From Chloroflexota bacterium (lineage in GTDB: Bacteria; Chloroflexota; Limnocylindria; Limnocylindrales; CSP1-4), in the NCBI GenBank assembly GCA_021802825.1, contig JAJZRG010000004.1, positions 87,475 through 151,474 of the forward strand: a stretch of DNA of 64,000 nt. The letters run 5' to 3'. Positions 1-8,089 of the stretch are shown here, piece by piece. The notes beneath the pieces were generated by a model that was not told the origin of the DNA, ran no database searches, and saw only the letters and a program-made list of their open reading frames with translations. The position numbers were made by a program, and so were the translations under genes. The stretch's first letter is position 1; each line of letters begins with the position of its first letter.

Positions 1-1
1 C

Positions 2-991
2 GTCGGCTGGAACGACATGGTCCGCGACAGGGTCGAGATCGACACCGCCAACCTGGGCGGCGACTTCGTCATCGTCCGCGCCGACGGCACCCCGCTCTAC
101 CACTTCACCGTGGTGGTGGACGACGCGGCGATGCGGGTCAGCCACGTGATCCGGGGCGAGGACCACGTCAGCAACACGCCCAAGCACATCCTGCTGTTCG
201 AGGCGCTCGGCTACGAGGTCCCGGTCTTCGCCCACCTCCCGCTCATCCTCAACCCCGACGGCTCCAAGATGAGCAAGCGCAAGAGCCAGACTGCGGTCGC
301 CGACTACATCGCCCAGGGGTTCACGCGCGAGGCGCTCGTCAACTATTTCGCGTTCCTCGGCTGGTCGCCCGGCACGGAGGAGGACGTGATGGACCTCGCG
401 ACGCTCGAGCAGCGGTTCGAACTCGACAAGGTGCAGAAGGGGGGCGCCCGTTTCGACCGCGAGCGCCTGGAGTGGCTCAACGGCCAGTGGATCCGCCGCC
501 TGGGCGATGACGACCTGGTCGCACGCCTCCTGCCGTTCACCGAGGCCGCGGCGGCCGCCGGCGTGATCGAGCGCGCACCGGTCGAGGACGAGCTGACCGC
601 GCTCCTGCCCCTGGTCCGCGAGCGCCTGTCCACGCTGGCGTCGATCACCGACGTCGTCGGCTTCCTGTGGCGTGATGTCCGGCCCGATCCCGCGGCGCTC
701 GTGCCCAAGCGCTGGGACCGGGCGACCACGGCCGAGGGGCTGGCCGCCGCTCGGGACGCCCTGGGCGCCCACGACCCGGTGACCTGGGAGGCCGACGAGC
801 TCGAGCCGCCCCTGCGCGCCCTGGCCGAGGCGCGAGGCTGGAAGGCTGGCGACCTGTTCATGGCGATCCGCATGGCCGTTACGGGTCAGGCGGCGACGCC
901 GCCGTTGTTCGACGTGCTGGTCGCGTTGGGACGCGAGCGGACGCTGTCCCGGCTGGACGCGGCGATCGGCGCCCTGCGTGCGGCGGGATAG
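2..991 (+). CDS. gltX: Glutamyl-tRNA synthetase, 5'-truncated by the window edge
   Basis: Class I aminoacyl-tRNA synthetase that charges tRNA-Glu in the cytoplasm. The reading frame is open from base 2, so about the first third of the gene (HIGH motif) lies outside the window and 329 residues remain. The visible part has the end of the Rossmann catalytic domain (HVIRGEDHVSNTPKH) and the class I signature SKMSKRKS near base 265. The helical anticodon-binding domain then runs to the stop, with the conserved FLGW motif around base 350. The family is normally 470-500 residues, which fits a partial gene. The next gene, a response regulator, starts 97 bp downstream behind its own operator. Some bacterial relatives charge tRNA-Gln as well; this fragment cannot decide that. 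Confidence 0.95.
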   Translation, partial: VGWNDMVRDRVEIDTANLGGDFVIVRADGTPLYHFTVVVDDAAMRVSHVIRGEDHVSNTPKHILLFEALGYEVPVFAHLPLILNPDGSKMSKRKSQTAVADYIAQGFTREALVNYFAFLGWSPGTEEDVMDLATLEQRFELDKVQKGGARFDRERLEWLNGQWIRRLGDDDLVARLLPFTEAAAAAGVIERAPVEDELTALLPLVRERLSTLASITDVVGFLWRDVRPDPAALVPKRWDRATTAEGLAAARDALGAHDPVTWEADELEPPLRALAEARGWKAGDLFMAIRMAVTGQAATPPLFDVLVALGRERTLSRLDAAIGALRAAG

Positions 992-1024
992 GGGCATCCG
1001 CAATGGGTGCGTGCCGCCAACGCC

Positions 1025-1068
1025 TTCAACCGAGCGTTGACCTGCCATGAACCAAGCGTTAACGGACC
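1025..1068 (+). promoter_or_regulatory. PHO box-like operator of four 11-bp direct repeats
   Basis: Four consecutive 11-mers in phase: TTCAACCGAGC, GTTGACCTGCC, ATGAACCAAGC and GTTAACGGACC. Units 2 and 4 carry the GTTRAC core exactly 22 bp apart. Direct repeats of 11 bp are the known layout of PhoP/PhoB sites (the actinobacterial PHO box is GTTCACC plus 4 nt). The site ends 20 bp before the ATG at 1089, so autoregulation of the downstream regulator is likely. An alternative ATG at 1047 lies inside the third repeat and is therefore unlikely to be the start. Confidence 0.75.
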
Positions 1069-1088
1069 CGCTCGACGATGGCACCCAC

Positions 1089-1805
1089 ATGGGACGGACG
1101 ATCCTCGTCGTTGACGACGAGGCAACGCTGCGGGAGACTCTGGTCGAGGCCCTTGAGCTCGAGGGGTACCGGGCCATTCCCGCGGGCGACGGGCGCGAGG
1201 CGCTCGCCAAGTTCCGGTCCGAGCACCCCGACCTCGTGCTCCTCGACCTCATGCTCCCCGAGCTGTCCGGCGTCGAGGTCTGCCGCATCCTCCGCGCCGA
1301 GTCGTCGGTGCCGATCGTGATGCTCACCGCGCGCGACAGCGAGGTGGACAAGGTGGTCGGCCTCGAACTGGGTGCCGACGACTACGTTACCAAGCCCTTC
1401 TCACTGCGCGAGCTGACCGCCCGGATCCGGGGTATCTTCCGCCGGGCCGAGCGCGTCGCGACGTCCACCGTTCCCGTTCCGGCCGTCGCCACGGCGGCGC
1501 CCCCGCCCGTCAGCGTCGGCCGGGTGCAGGTTGACCTCGCCGGCCACCGGCTCCTGCGCGGTGGCAAGCCGGTCCCGGTCAAGCCCAAGGCGTTCGAGCT
1601 GCTCGCGTTCCTCCTCCGCAACCCGGGCCAGGTGTTCACCCGCGACCAGCTCCTCGAGCACGTCTGGGGCTACGACTACGCGGGCGAGACCCGAACGGTG
1701 GACGTCCACGTCCACTGGCTGCGCATGGAGGTGGAGGAGGACCCGGCCGCTCCGGCGCTCCTCCAGACGGTGCGCGGCGTGGGGTACGTGCTCCGCCGCG
1801 ACTGA
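1089..1805 (+). CDS. OmpR/PhoB-family response regulator, probably the PHO regulon activator
   Basis: DNA-binding two-component response regulator of 238 residues. The receiver domain (about 1-120) keeps the acidic pair in VDDEA, the phosphoacceptor Asp in LVLLDLMLP, the Thr in LTARD and the Lys in YVTKPF. A linker rich in Ala, Val and Pro leads to a winged-helix domain (about 145-235) with the usual YDYAGETRTVDVHVHWLR and VRGVGYVL motifs. The ATG at 1089 is preferred because the upstream ATG at 1047 lies in the operator. No kinase is adjacent; the nearest is the PAS kinase at 8090. The PHO-type repeats in front of this gene, and in front of pit and pstS elsewhere, together with the neighbouring PhoU-like and PiT genes, suggest it is PhoB/PhoP. 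That assignment is an inference from context. Confidence 0.85.
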   Translation: MGRTILVVDDEATLRETLVEALELEGYRAIPAGDGREALAKFRSEHPDLVLLDLMLPELSGVEVCRILRAESSVPIVMLTARDSEVDKVVGLELGADDYVTKPFSLRELTARIRGIFRRAERVATSTVPVPAVATAAPPPVSVGRVQVDLAGHRLLRGGKPVPVKPKAFELLAFLLRNPGQVFTRDQLLEHVWGYDYAGETRTVDVHVHWLRMEVEEDPAAPALLQTVRGVGYVLRRD

Positions 1806-1825
1806 CGGCGCTCGGCCACTGAGTG

Positions 1826-1857
1826 CTGCGCGCCGCCCCGCTGCGCGCCGCCCCGCT
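1826..1857. repeat. 15-bp tandem duplication
   Basis: The unit CTGCGCGCCGCCCCG occurs twice head to tail (1826-1840 and 1841-1855) just after the response regulator stop. It is a simple duplication in non-coding DNA. The whole gap 1806-2239 contains no convincing gene. Confidence 0.8.
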
Positions 1858-1980
1858 GAGTCAGGTCCGACTCGTCACGCGGGCGTCGCCGTACGACCAA
1901 CCTGGAGAACGGGCCTCTGGGGCCGGGGGGCACGCATGGCCAAGCGGCTGCCGAGTCTGACGCGACTCAGCAGCGGGAAC

Positions 1981-2032
1981 GCAGGAGGATGCAGGAGGAT
2001 GCAGGGGGGATGCAGGGGGGACGCAGGGGGAA
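1981..2032. repeat. Purine-rich tandem repeat, GCAGGAGGAT type
   Basis: About five copies of a 10-11 bp unit. The first two are identical (GCAGGAGGAT) and the later ones drift to GCAGGGGGGA(T/C). The strand asymmetry is extreme, with almost only purines on the plus strand. It sits in the 434-bp gap between the response regulator and the methyltransferase. No function can be assigned. Confidence 0.8.
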
Positions 2033-2239
2033 GTGGAGGTCTCCGTATGGGGGGCGCATAGGCGCAGGAGCGCAGGCGTAGGGACGAAGGGGGGCACCGG
2101 TTCGCCAGCGGACGCAGGGACAGCTATCGCCTCCGCACAGGCCGGGCGGCCCAGGCCCGGCGGGGCGCATCTGGCTCGGGCGAGGCGTGGACCGCCGTTG
2201 CGCGTGCGCCCTTTGCGCGCCCGTGGGAATATCCGCGCC

Positions 2240-2902
2240 ATGACGAGCACGACGATGGGCCGGCCCGACGCCATCCACAGATACATCGAGCGGGTGGGCT
2301 ACCGGGAGCCCGGCATCCTCGCCCGGCTGCGGGCGGAGACCTCGAAGCATCCCCAGGCCGGAATGCAGATCGCGGCCGAGCAGGGGGCCCTCTTGACGCT
2401 GCTGACCGAGATCATCGGCGCCCGGCGGTGTCTGGAGATCGGCACGTTCACCGGCTACTCCTCGCTCGCCGTGGCGCTGGCACTGCCGCCCGACGGGCTG
2501 CTGCTCTGCTGCGACGTCTCGGACGAGTACACACAGACCGCGCGTCGCTACTGGGCCGAGGCGGGCGTGGCCGACCGGATCGAGCTTCGTCTCGGCCCCG
2601 CGGTCGAGACGCTCGACGCGCTGCTCGCTGCGGGCGCCGAGGGCACGTTCGACCTCGCGTTCATCGACGCCGACAAGCCGGGGTACCCGGCCTACTGGGA
2701 GCGCTGCCTGCGGCTCGTGCGACGCGGCGGCCTGATCGTCCTCGACAACATGCTGTTCCACGGGCGTGCCGTCGAACCCCAGCCGGGCGACGAGAGCGGC
2801 CAGGCGATCAACGCCATGAGCGAGCGCATCGCGGCGGACGAGCGGGTGACCCACGTGCTGCTCGGGATCGCCGACGGGATGACGATCGCGCGCAAGCGGT
2901 AG
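2240..2902 (+). CDS. Class I SAM-dependent O-methyltransferase (caffeoyl-CoA OMT family)
   Basis: Predicted SAM-dependent O-methyltransferase of 220 residues, a typical length for this family. The SAM-binding motif I is visible as CLEIGTFTGYSSLAVA. It is followed by an acidic strand end in CCDVSDEYT and by the metal-binding region LAFIDADKPGYPAYW, whose Asp residues coordinate a divalent cation in characterised relatives. LIVLDNMLFHGR near residue 170 is also characteristic. The ORF is open much further upstream, but the family N-terminus and an AT-rich GAATAT 7 bp before the ATG at 2240 support this start. It stands alone between the regulator and the convergent pit operon, so the substrate (catechol or other phenolic hydroxyl) cannot be inferred. 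Confidence 0.85.
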   Translation: MTSTTMGRPDAIHRYIERVGYREPGILARLRAETSKHPQAGMQIAAEQGALLTLLTEIIGARRCLEIGTFTGYSSLAVALALPPDGLLLCCDVSDEYTQTARRYWAEAGVADRIELRLGPAVETLDALLAAGAEGTFDLAFIDADKPGYPAYWERCLRLVRRGGLIVLDNMLFHGRAVEPQPGDESGQAINAMSERIAADERVTHVLLGIADGMTIARKR

Positions 2903-2921
2903 GTGGCCGACTGCGGTCGGG

Positions 2922-3533
2922 CTATGCCTTGGCGAGGATCCGCTCGATCACCTCGGCCGCGTCCTCGCCGGCGTCGATCGCCTCCTCGAGGATCGAGTAG
3001 AGGTCGCGGAACTTGATGACCTCGAGCGGGTCGAGGCGGTCCTTGAACAGGCGGCCGATGGCGCTCCGCGAGACCTGGTCAGCCTTGTGCTCGAGCTCGT
3101 GGACCGTGGCCAGGTGCGCGGCGATGTCCTTGCCGGACTCGAGCTTCCGCAGCGCATCGACCAGCTGCGACGCCTGCGCGGTGAGGATGCCGACCATCTC
3201 GCGGCACTCCTCGGTGGGCTGGGCGACGCCGTAGATCTGGAACGTCTCGGCGGCAGCCTGGATGTTGTCGACCACGTCGTCGAGGTGGGACGTCAGCTGA
3301 TGGATGTCCTCGCGGTCGAAGGGCGTCGTGAACGAGCGCTCAAGGCGCGCGAGCACCTCGCTGTCGATCTGGTCGCCCCGCTTCTCGAGTGCCTGGATCT
3401 CGGCGATCCGCTCGTCGAGCCGGTCGTACGAGACAACGAGGTCCTCGAGCTGGCGGGCGGCGGCGAGCAGGTTCTCGCCGTCCTCGATGAACAGGCCGAA
3501 GAACTTCTCGTCGTGGGGGATCAGGCGGACCAT
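2922..3533 (-). CDS. DUF47 family PhoU-like protein, PiT accessory
   Basis: All-helical protein of 203 residues in the DUF47/TIGR00153 family, which resembles PhoU and is commonly encoded next to PiT phosphate transporters. It begins MVRLIPHDEKFFGLFIEDGEN; the FF.LF motif near the N-terminus is typical. The helical repeats contain the acidic ALEKRGDQID and HELEHKADQV segments, which correspond to the metal-binding E(A/K)..D motifs of PhoU-type proteins. It follows the PiT gene on the same strand after 55 bp, so the two are probably co-transcribed from the PHO-type promoter near 4660. The likely role is control of PiT activity. The ATG at 3533 is chosen over an upstream ATG because the family starts here. 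Confidence 0.88.
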   Translation of the reverse strand: MVRLIPHDEKFFGLFIEDGENLLAAARQLEDLVVSYDRLDERIAEIQALEKRGDQIDSEVLARLERSFTTPFDREDIHQLTSHLDDVVDNIQAAAETFQIYGVAQPTEECREMVGILTAQASQLVDALRKLESGKDIAAHLATVHELEHKADQVSRSAIGRLFKDRLDPLEVIKFRDLYSILEEAIDAGEDAAEVIERILAKA

Positions 3534-3588
3534 CGGTGGCCTCCGGCTTCGGGCGAACAGCAGGGCACAGGCGGGGAGGGGAGCGCGC

Positions 3589-4572
3589 TCATGTGATCCC
3601 CGCCGTGGTGAGGACGATCCATACGACCGCCCCAATCGAGGCCGACGCGGGGATCGTCAGGACCCAGGCGACGAGGATCCGGCGGGCCACGCCCCAGCGG
3701 ACGCCGCGGACGCCCTTGCTCGAGCCGACGCCCATGATCGCGCTTGAGATGACGTGCGTGGTCGAGACTGGCATCCCGAAGTGGGCGGCGCCCAAGATCA
3801 CCGAGGCAGCGGTCGTCTCGGCGGCGAACCCGTGGATCGGCTCCAGCTCGACGACTCGGTGGCCCATGGTGTGCATGATCCGCCAGCCGCCCGTGGCGGT
3901 TCCGAGCGACATCGCCGTCGCCGCGATGACGATCACCCAGACCGGCACATCGTTGGTGGGCAGGAGCCCGGCCGAGAACAGCGCGAGCGTGATGATGCCC
4001 ATCGTCTTCTGCGCGTCGTTGCTGCCGTGGGCGAACGCCATGTAGGCGGCGGAGAAGACCTGGAGCCGCCGGAAGCCGCTCGCCATGGGCCTGCGGCGGG
4101 CGTGGCGGAAGATCCACAGCAGCGCGACCATCAGCACGAACGCGCCGATGAAGCCGATGATCGGCGAGCTGACCAGTGGGAAGATCACCTTGGTGATGAT
4201 GCCGTCCCACTTGAAGGCGCCGGTCCCGACGGCGATGGCCGTGGCGCCCAGCAGGCCGCCGATCAGGGCATGGCTCGAGGAACTCGGCAGCCCGAGCCAC
4301 CAGGTGATGAGGTTCCAGGCGATCGCGCCCAGGAGCGCCGCCGCGACCATGACGCTGGTGGTCGTGCGGTCGTCGACCAAGCCCGCGCCGATCGTCCTTG
4401 CGACGGCGGTTCCCGCGAAGGCGCCGGCGAAGTTGAAGAACGTGGCCATCAGGAGCGCGTACTCGGGCCGGAGGGCGCGCGTGGCGACCGAGGTCGCGAT
4501 GGCATTCGCGGTGTCGTGGAAGCCGTTGATGTAGTCGAAGGCCATGGCCAGCACGACCACCGCGACCAGCAT
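3589..4572 (-). CDS. pit: PiT family inorganic phosphate transporter
   Basis: Low-affinity inorganic phosphate permease of the inner membrane (PF01384), 327 residues. The two inverted PiT signatures are present: GFHDTANAIATSV near the N-terminus and AFAHGSNDAQKTMG in the second half. LPSSSSHALIGGL and GMPVSTTHVISS mark the paired re-entrant helices. About ten hydrophobic segments can be counted. The first helix starts almost at the ATG. No better start exists before an in-frame stop a few codons upstream. It is the first gene of a two-gene operon with the DUF47 protein. A PHO-like repeat and a TATGCT -10 element lie upstream, so it may be phosphate-regulated, although PiT transporters are often constitutive. 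Confidence 0.93.
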   Translation of the reverse strand: MLVAVVVLAMAFDYINGFHDTANAIATSVATRALRPEYALLMATFFNFAGAFAGTAVARTIGAGLVDDRTTTSVMVAAALLGAIAWNLITWWLGLPSSSSHALIGGLLGATAIAVGTGAFKWDGIITKVIFPLVSSPIIGFIGAFVLMVALLWIFRHARRRPMASGFRRLQVFSAAYMAFAHGSNDAQKTMGIITLALFSAGLLPTNDVPVWVIVIAATAMSLGTATGGWRIMHTMGHRVVELEPIHGFAAETTAASVILGAAHFGMPVSTTHVISSAIMGVGSSKGVRGVRWGVARRILVAWVLTIPASASIGAVVWIVLTTAGIT

Positions 4573-4634
4573 CAGGGTGACGTGTTCGATGGCTTGGGCA
4601 CCTCAGGGCGCGCGTGACGGGCGGGCGCAGCGCG

Positions 4635-4680
4635 AGCATACGGGCCCGAGCCGGCCCTCGGACGTTGACGCTGTGTCAAC
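4635..4680 (-). promoter_or_regulatory. Promoter of the pit operon with a PHO box-like element
   Basis: On the minus strand GTTGACACAGC (4680-4670) is followed directly by GTCAACGTCCG (4669-4659). Eighteen bases further is TATGCT (4640-4635), a good -10 element. The activator site takes the place of the -35, as in other PHO promoters. Because GTCAAC is also the inverse of GTTGAC, the element can be read either as a two-unit direct repeat or as an inverted repeat with 5 bp between arms. It is shorter than the other three sites, so confidence is lower. Confidence 0.6.
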
Positions 4681-4898
4681 TTCGCGGGTCCGGTCCGGGA
4701 GGTGTGCGGGGCGCGCTTCGGTGGCTGGAACGTCCCGCCGAAGCGCTGCGTGAGCTGGGCCGCCGCGGCGGGCCAACGCGCCAGAGGCGATCGCGTGGGG
4801 GTCGGCGGGCGTGACCTTCGCTGCCGGTGCGCCGCGCGGCACCAGGTGACCGGCCCACGACCTCAGTGCCCCCGTGGCCCAACGGCACGGCCGCCCGG

Positions 4899-4904
4899 TA
4901 GACT
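4899..4904 (+). promoter_or_regulatory. -10 element TAGACT of a probable leaderless proS promoter
   Basis: TAGACT ends 6 bp before the proS ATG, and no Shine-Dalgarno sequence is present. Transcription would begin at or next to the start codon. The same arrangement recurs at several other genes in this window. No clear -35 hexamer is seen 17 bp upstream. The rest of the 338-bp divergent gap (4573-4910) holds only the pit promoter. Confidence 0.5.
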
Positions 4905-4910
4905 TCGCCA

Positions 4911-6629
4911 ATGCGCCTGTCCAACCTGTTCTTCACCACGCTCCGCGACGACCCCGCCGACGCGGAGATGCCGTCGCACCGGCTGCTGCTGCGGGCCGGC
5001 TACGTGCGCCAGCTGGGCGCCGGCATCTACTCGCTGCTGCCGCTCGGCTTCCGGGTGAGCAAGCGCGTGGAGCAGGTGATCCGCGAGGAGCTCAACGCCA
5101 TCGGCGGCCAGGAGATGGAGATGCCGGTGGTCCACCCGGCGGACCTCTGGCGCGAGAGCGGCCGCTACTTCAAGATCGGGCCGGAGATGGCACGGTTCAA
5201 GGACCGCGCCGACCGGGACATGGTCCTCGCGATGACGCATGAGGAGGTCGTGGCCGACCTGCTGCGCGACATCGTGCGCAGCTACCGGCAGCTGCCCTTC
5301 ATCATTTACCACTTCCAGACCAAGTTCCGCGACGAGCCGCGGAGCCGCGGCGGCCTGATCCGCGTGCGCGAGTTCGTCATGAAGGACTCGTACAGCTGCG
5401 ATCGCGACGAGGCGGGCCTCGACGCCGCCTACTGGGCCCACCACCGCGCCTACACCCGGATCTTCGAGCGGCTGGGCCTCAAGGCCATCCCCGTCAGCTC
5501 CGACGTGGGCATGATGGGCGGCTCGCTCGCGCACGAGTTCATGTTCCTCCACCCCGCGGGCGAGGACGTGCTGGTGCTGTGCGAGAAGTGCGACTACGCG
5601 GCGAACCGGCAGATCGCGCCGCTGACGGTGGCCGCGCCCGAGGCCGAGGATCCCCTCCCGATGGAGGAGGTCCACACTCCCGAAACCACCACCATCGACG
5701 CGCTCGCCACGTTCATGGGCATCCCGACCTCGAAGACGGCCAAGGCCGTGTTCATGGTCACGGGCGACGGGCGGTTCGTGGTCGCCATCGTCCGCGGCGA
5801 CTTCGAGCTCAACGAGACCAAGCTGACCAACGCCATCAAGGCTACCGGCGGGATGCGCCCCGCGCAGCTCGACGAGATCCTCGCCCGCGGCATGCAGGCA
5901 GGATACGGCTCGCCGATCGGCGCCCGCGACAGCGTTGTCGTCGTGGATAGCCTGGTCGCCAAGTCGCCCAACCTCGTCGCCGGGGCCAACAAGCCCGGCT
6001 ACCACCTCAAGAACACGAACGTCGGCCGCGACTACACCCCCGACGTGGTGGCCGACATCGCGAACGTGCGCGAGGGGGACGCCTGCCCCAACTGCGGCAG
6101 CCGCGTCATCCTGCGCAACGGCATCGAGATCGGGAACATCTTCAAGCTCGGCACCGACTTCACCGTGCCGCTGGGCGCCGAGTACCTGGGCGAGGACGGC
6201 GAGCGCCACCCCATCGTCATGGGCTCCTACGGCATCGGCCTCGGGCGCAACGTGGCGTGCATCGTGGAGGCGCACCACGACGAGAAGGGCCTCGTCTGGC
6301 CGGCCGAGGTGGCGCCGTACCCCGCCCACTTGGTCGCCATCGGCGCGAACAAGGACCCGCGCGTGACCGAGGTGGCTGAGCAGCTCTACGCCGCCGCCGC
6401 GGCATGTGGCGACGCGAGTCAGGTCCTGTACGACGACCGCAACGAGTCGCCGGGGGTGAAGTTCACCGACGCCGAGCTGCTGGGCATGCCCTGGATCCTG
6501 ACCGTGAGCAGCCGCTCGCTGGCGGCCGGCGGGGTCGAGGTGACCGAGCGCGCCACGGGCGCCCGAAGCATCCAGTCGATCGAGCAGGTCACCGCGTTCT
6601 TGGAGGGTCGGGCGGCCACGCCGGCCTGA
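4911..6629 (+). CDS. proS: Prolyl-tRNA synthetase, bacterial type with editing domain
   Basis: Class II aminoacyl-tRNA synthetase that charges tRNA-Pro, 572 residues, close to the family norm. Motif 1 lies in the first 110 residues (RAGYVRQLGAGIYSLLPLG). Motif 2 is FRDEPRSRGGLIRVREFVMK near residue 145. The INS editing domain (about 225-390), which hydrolyses mischarged Ala-tRNA-Pro, is inserted before motif 3, GSYGIGLGR, near residue 443. The anticodon-binding domain closes the protein. The insertion identifies the bacterial rather than the archaeal or eukaryal form. It appears to be transcribed alone from a leaderless promoter. Confidence 0.97.
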   Translation: MRLSNLFFTTLRDDPADAEMPSHRLLLRAGYVRQLGAGIYSLLPLGFRVSKRVEQVIREELNAIGGQEMEMPVVHPADLWRESGRYFKIGPEMARFKDRADRDMVLAMTHEEVVADLLRDIVRSYRQLPFIIYHFQTKFRDEPRSRGGLIRVREFVMKDSYSCDRDEAGLDAAYWAHHRAYTRIFERLGLKAIPVSSDVGMMGGSLAHEFMFLHPAGEDVLVLCEKCDYAANRQIAPLTVAAPEAEDPLPMEEVHTPETTTIDALATFMGIPTSKTAKAVFMVTGDGRFVVAIVRGDFELNETKLTNAIKATGGMRPAQLDEILARGMQAGYGSPIGARDSVVVVDSLVAKSPNLVAGANKPGYHLKNTNVGRDYTPDVVADIANVREGDACPNCGSRVILRNGIEIGNIFKLGTDFTVPLGAEYLGEDGERHPIVMGSYGIGLGRNVACIVEAHHDEKGLVWPAEVAPYPAHLVAIGANKDPRVTEVAEQLYAAAAACGDASQVLYDDRNESPGVKFTDAELLGMPWILTVSSRSLAAGGVEVTERATGARSIQSIEQVTAFLEGRAATPA

Positions 6630-6704
6630 TCGGCGGGCGGTCGGGGCTCCGGTTCGGCCGGCGCCGCGCGCCCGTCCCGGACCGGCGTCGTCGCCCGCAG
6701 GCCC

Positions 6705-7817
6705 GTGCCCGCCCCGCTCGTCCCCGACGATGACCTCTACGCCCGGCTCGAGGTTGGCCCTGACGCGTCCCCCGAGGCGGTCGAGCTCGCCTGGCGCGCG
6801 CTCCTGCGCAGGCACCACCCCGACGTCGCGGGTGACGGCGCCGAGGCGCTCGAGCTCGCGAAGCGGATCAACGTCGCCCACGACTGGCTCTCCGACGCCG
6901 ACCTCCGGGCGCGGTACGACGCGCATCGGGCGGGGGTGCCGACGGCGGTTGTGGCCCGGGGCGCGCCCCGCGACCGCGGGCGATCTGGGCGCGTGGTCGA
7001 TGCGCCCTGGCGACCGGCGTGGGCTCCCGTCCGACGCCGCCGCCCGACCGGCCCGCGACGCACCGACCTCGTGTCGGGCTCGCCCGAGGAGCGCCTGGCG
7101 AGGTTCCTCGCCCGTGTCGAGCGCCTGACCCCGGACGAGTTCGACCGACTGGCGGCTGCCCAGCCCCCGCCCATCGCGTTCCTCGCCACGGTCCGGCGAT
7201 TCCTCACGCCCGCGGCGCGAGACGCGTTCGCCGCATGCGAGGCAGCGCTGGGCGCCCGGGTCCCGCACGAGCGCTGGGCCGAGACGGGCGTCCGGGAGGG
7301 GCTGCTCGCGACGGCGGCGGAAGTGGTGCTGGCCCCGTTCCTCGACGACATGCTGGCGGAGCCCTTCCGCGGGCGCGCCCGCGAGCGGCTGCTCCGCGCC
7401 TGGGACGCCTCGCTGGACCAGCCGCGATACGGGCCGAACGGGGCGGCGGTCGAGGCCGTCGTCGCGCGCGTCCGGGCTTGGGTTCCGGGGGACGTCGCCG
7501 CGTTCCTGCGCGCTTCGGCCGGCGTCGACGCGTCGGAGCGGCCGTGGCCCGACGCGCTCGACCGTGAGGAGGACGAGGCGCCGCGCATCTCAGCGGAGCT
7601 CGCGGCGCGCGACGTGGCGGCCGCGCTCCCGGTCCTCGGTGTCGCTCCCGCGAGCGCTACCCGCGCCCGACGCCTCGGGGCCCGCCTCGGGTACGCCACG
7701 GCCCTCCGCCACGCCTTCGGGCCGGGGAGCTATGCGCGCATCGTCGCCGCCTTCGACCGCGTGACATCGTTGCCGCCACCCGCCGACGGCCCGGAGGTTC
7801 GTCGGGCTCCTGAGTGA
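6705..7817 (+). CDS. J-domain (DnaJ-like) protein with uncharacterised C-terminal region
   Basis: A 370-residue protein with a clear J domain at residues 8-75. It has DLYARLEVGPDASPEAVELA, the HPD tripeptide in RRHHPDVAG that stimulates DnaK ATPase, and WLSDADLRARYDAHR. The rest has no Gly/Phe stretch and no zinc-finger repeats, so it is not canonical DnaJ. Residues 120-360 are mostly helical and rich in Ala and Arg, with no family I recognise. It starts with GTG, 75 bp after proS on the same strand, so it may be read from the same transcript. Most likely it is a DnaK co-chaperone for a specific client. Confidence 0.75.
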   Translation: MPAPLVPDDDLYARLEVGPDASPEAVELAWRALLRRHHPDVAGDGAEALELAKRINVAHDWLSDADLRARYDAHRAGVPTAVVARGAPRDRGRSGRVVDAPWRPAWAPVRRRRPTGPRRTDLVSGSPEERLARFLARVERLTPDEFDRLAAAQPPPIAFLATVRRFLTPAARDAFAACEAALGARVPHERWAETGVREGLLATAAEVVLAPFLDDMLAEPFRGRARERLLRAWDASLDQPRYGPNGAAVEAVVARVRAWVPGDVAAFLRASAGVDASERPWPDALDREEDEAPRISAELAARDVAAALPVLGVAPASATRARRLGARLGYATALRHAFGPGSYARIVAAFDRVTSLPPPADGPEVRRAPE

Positions 7818-8089
7818 GGTGATCGGGTTCCGCCACGCCCGAGACAGAGCCGCGGGCGGCTGCACGGTGTGGTGGCCGCACGATCGAGCCGCCGCGTGGC
7901 CAGAACGTGCAACACGAGGGCGCGCATGCTGCCGGCGCGCACGATCACGCCACGGGCGGCCGGTTGGTGCTGTGGCGGCGGCCCAGCCACGCAGCCACCC
8001 CGTGGCTGTCGCGGCTGTGTGACATGACCCGCGCAACACGCGCCGACGGCTGAAACGCGGTTGGCCCGCCTGTGCCATCCTCGGTGCCG

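Noticed and set aside
1047..1805. Longer version of the response regulator starting at ATG 1047
   Set aside because: The extra 14 residues lie inside the PHO box-like repeats and precede the conserved receiver start; ATG 1089 fits better.
4863..7268. 801-codon open frame on the minus strand over proS and the J-domain gene
   Set aside because: Shadow of high-GC codon use; its translation is Arg/Gly/His/Val-rich with no family features, while the plus strand encodes intact ProS and J-domain motifs.
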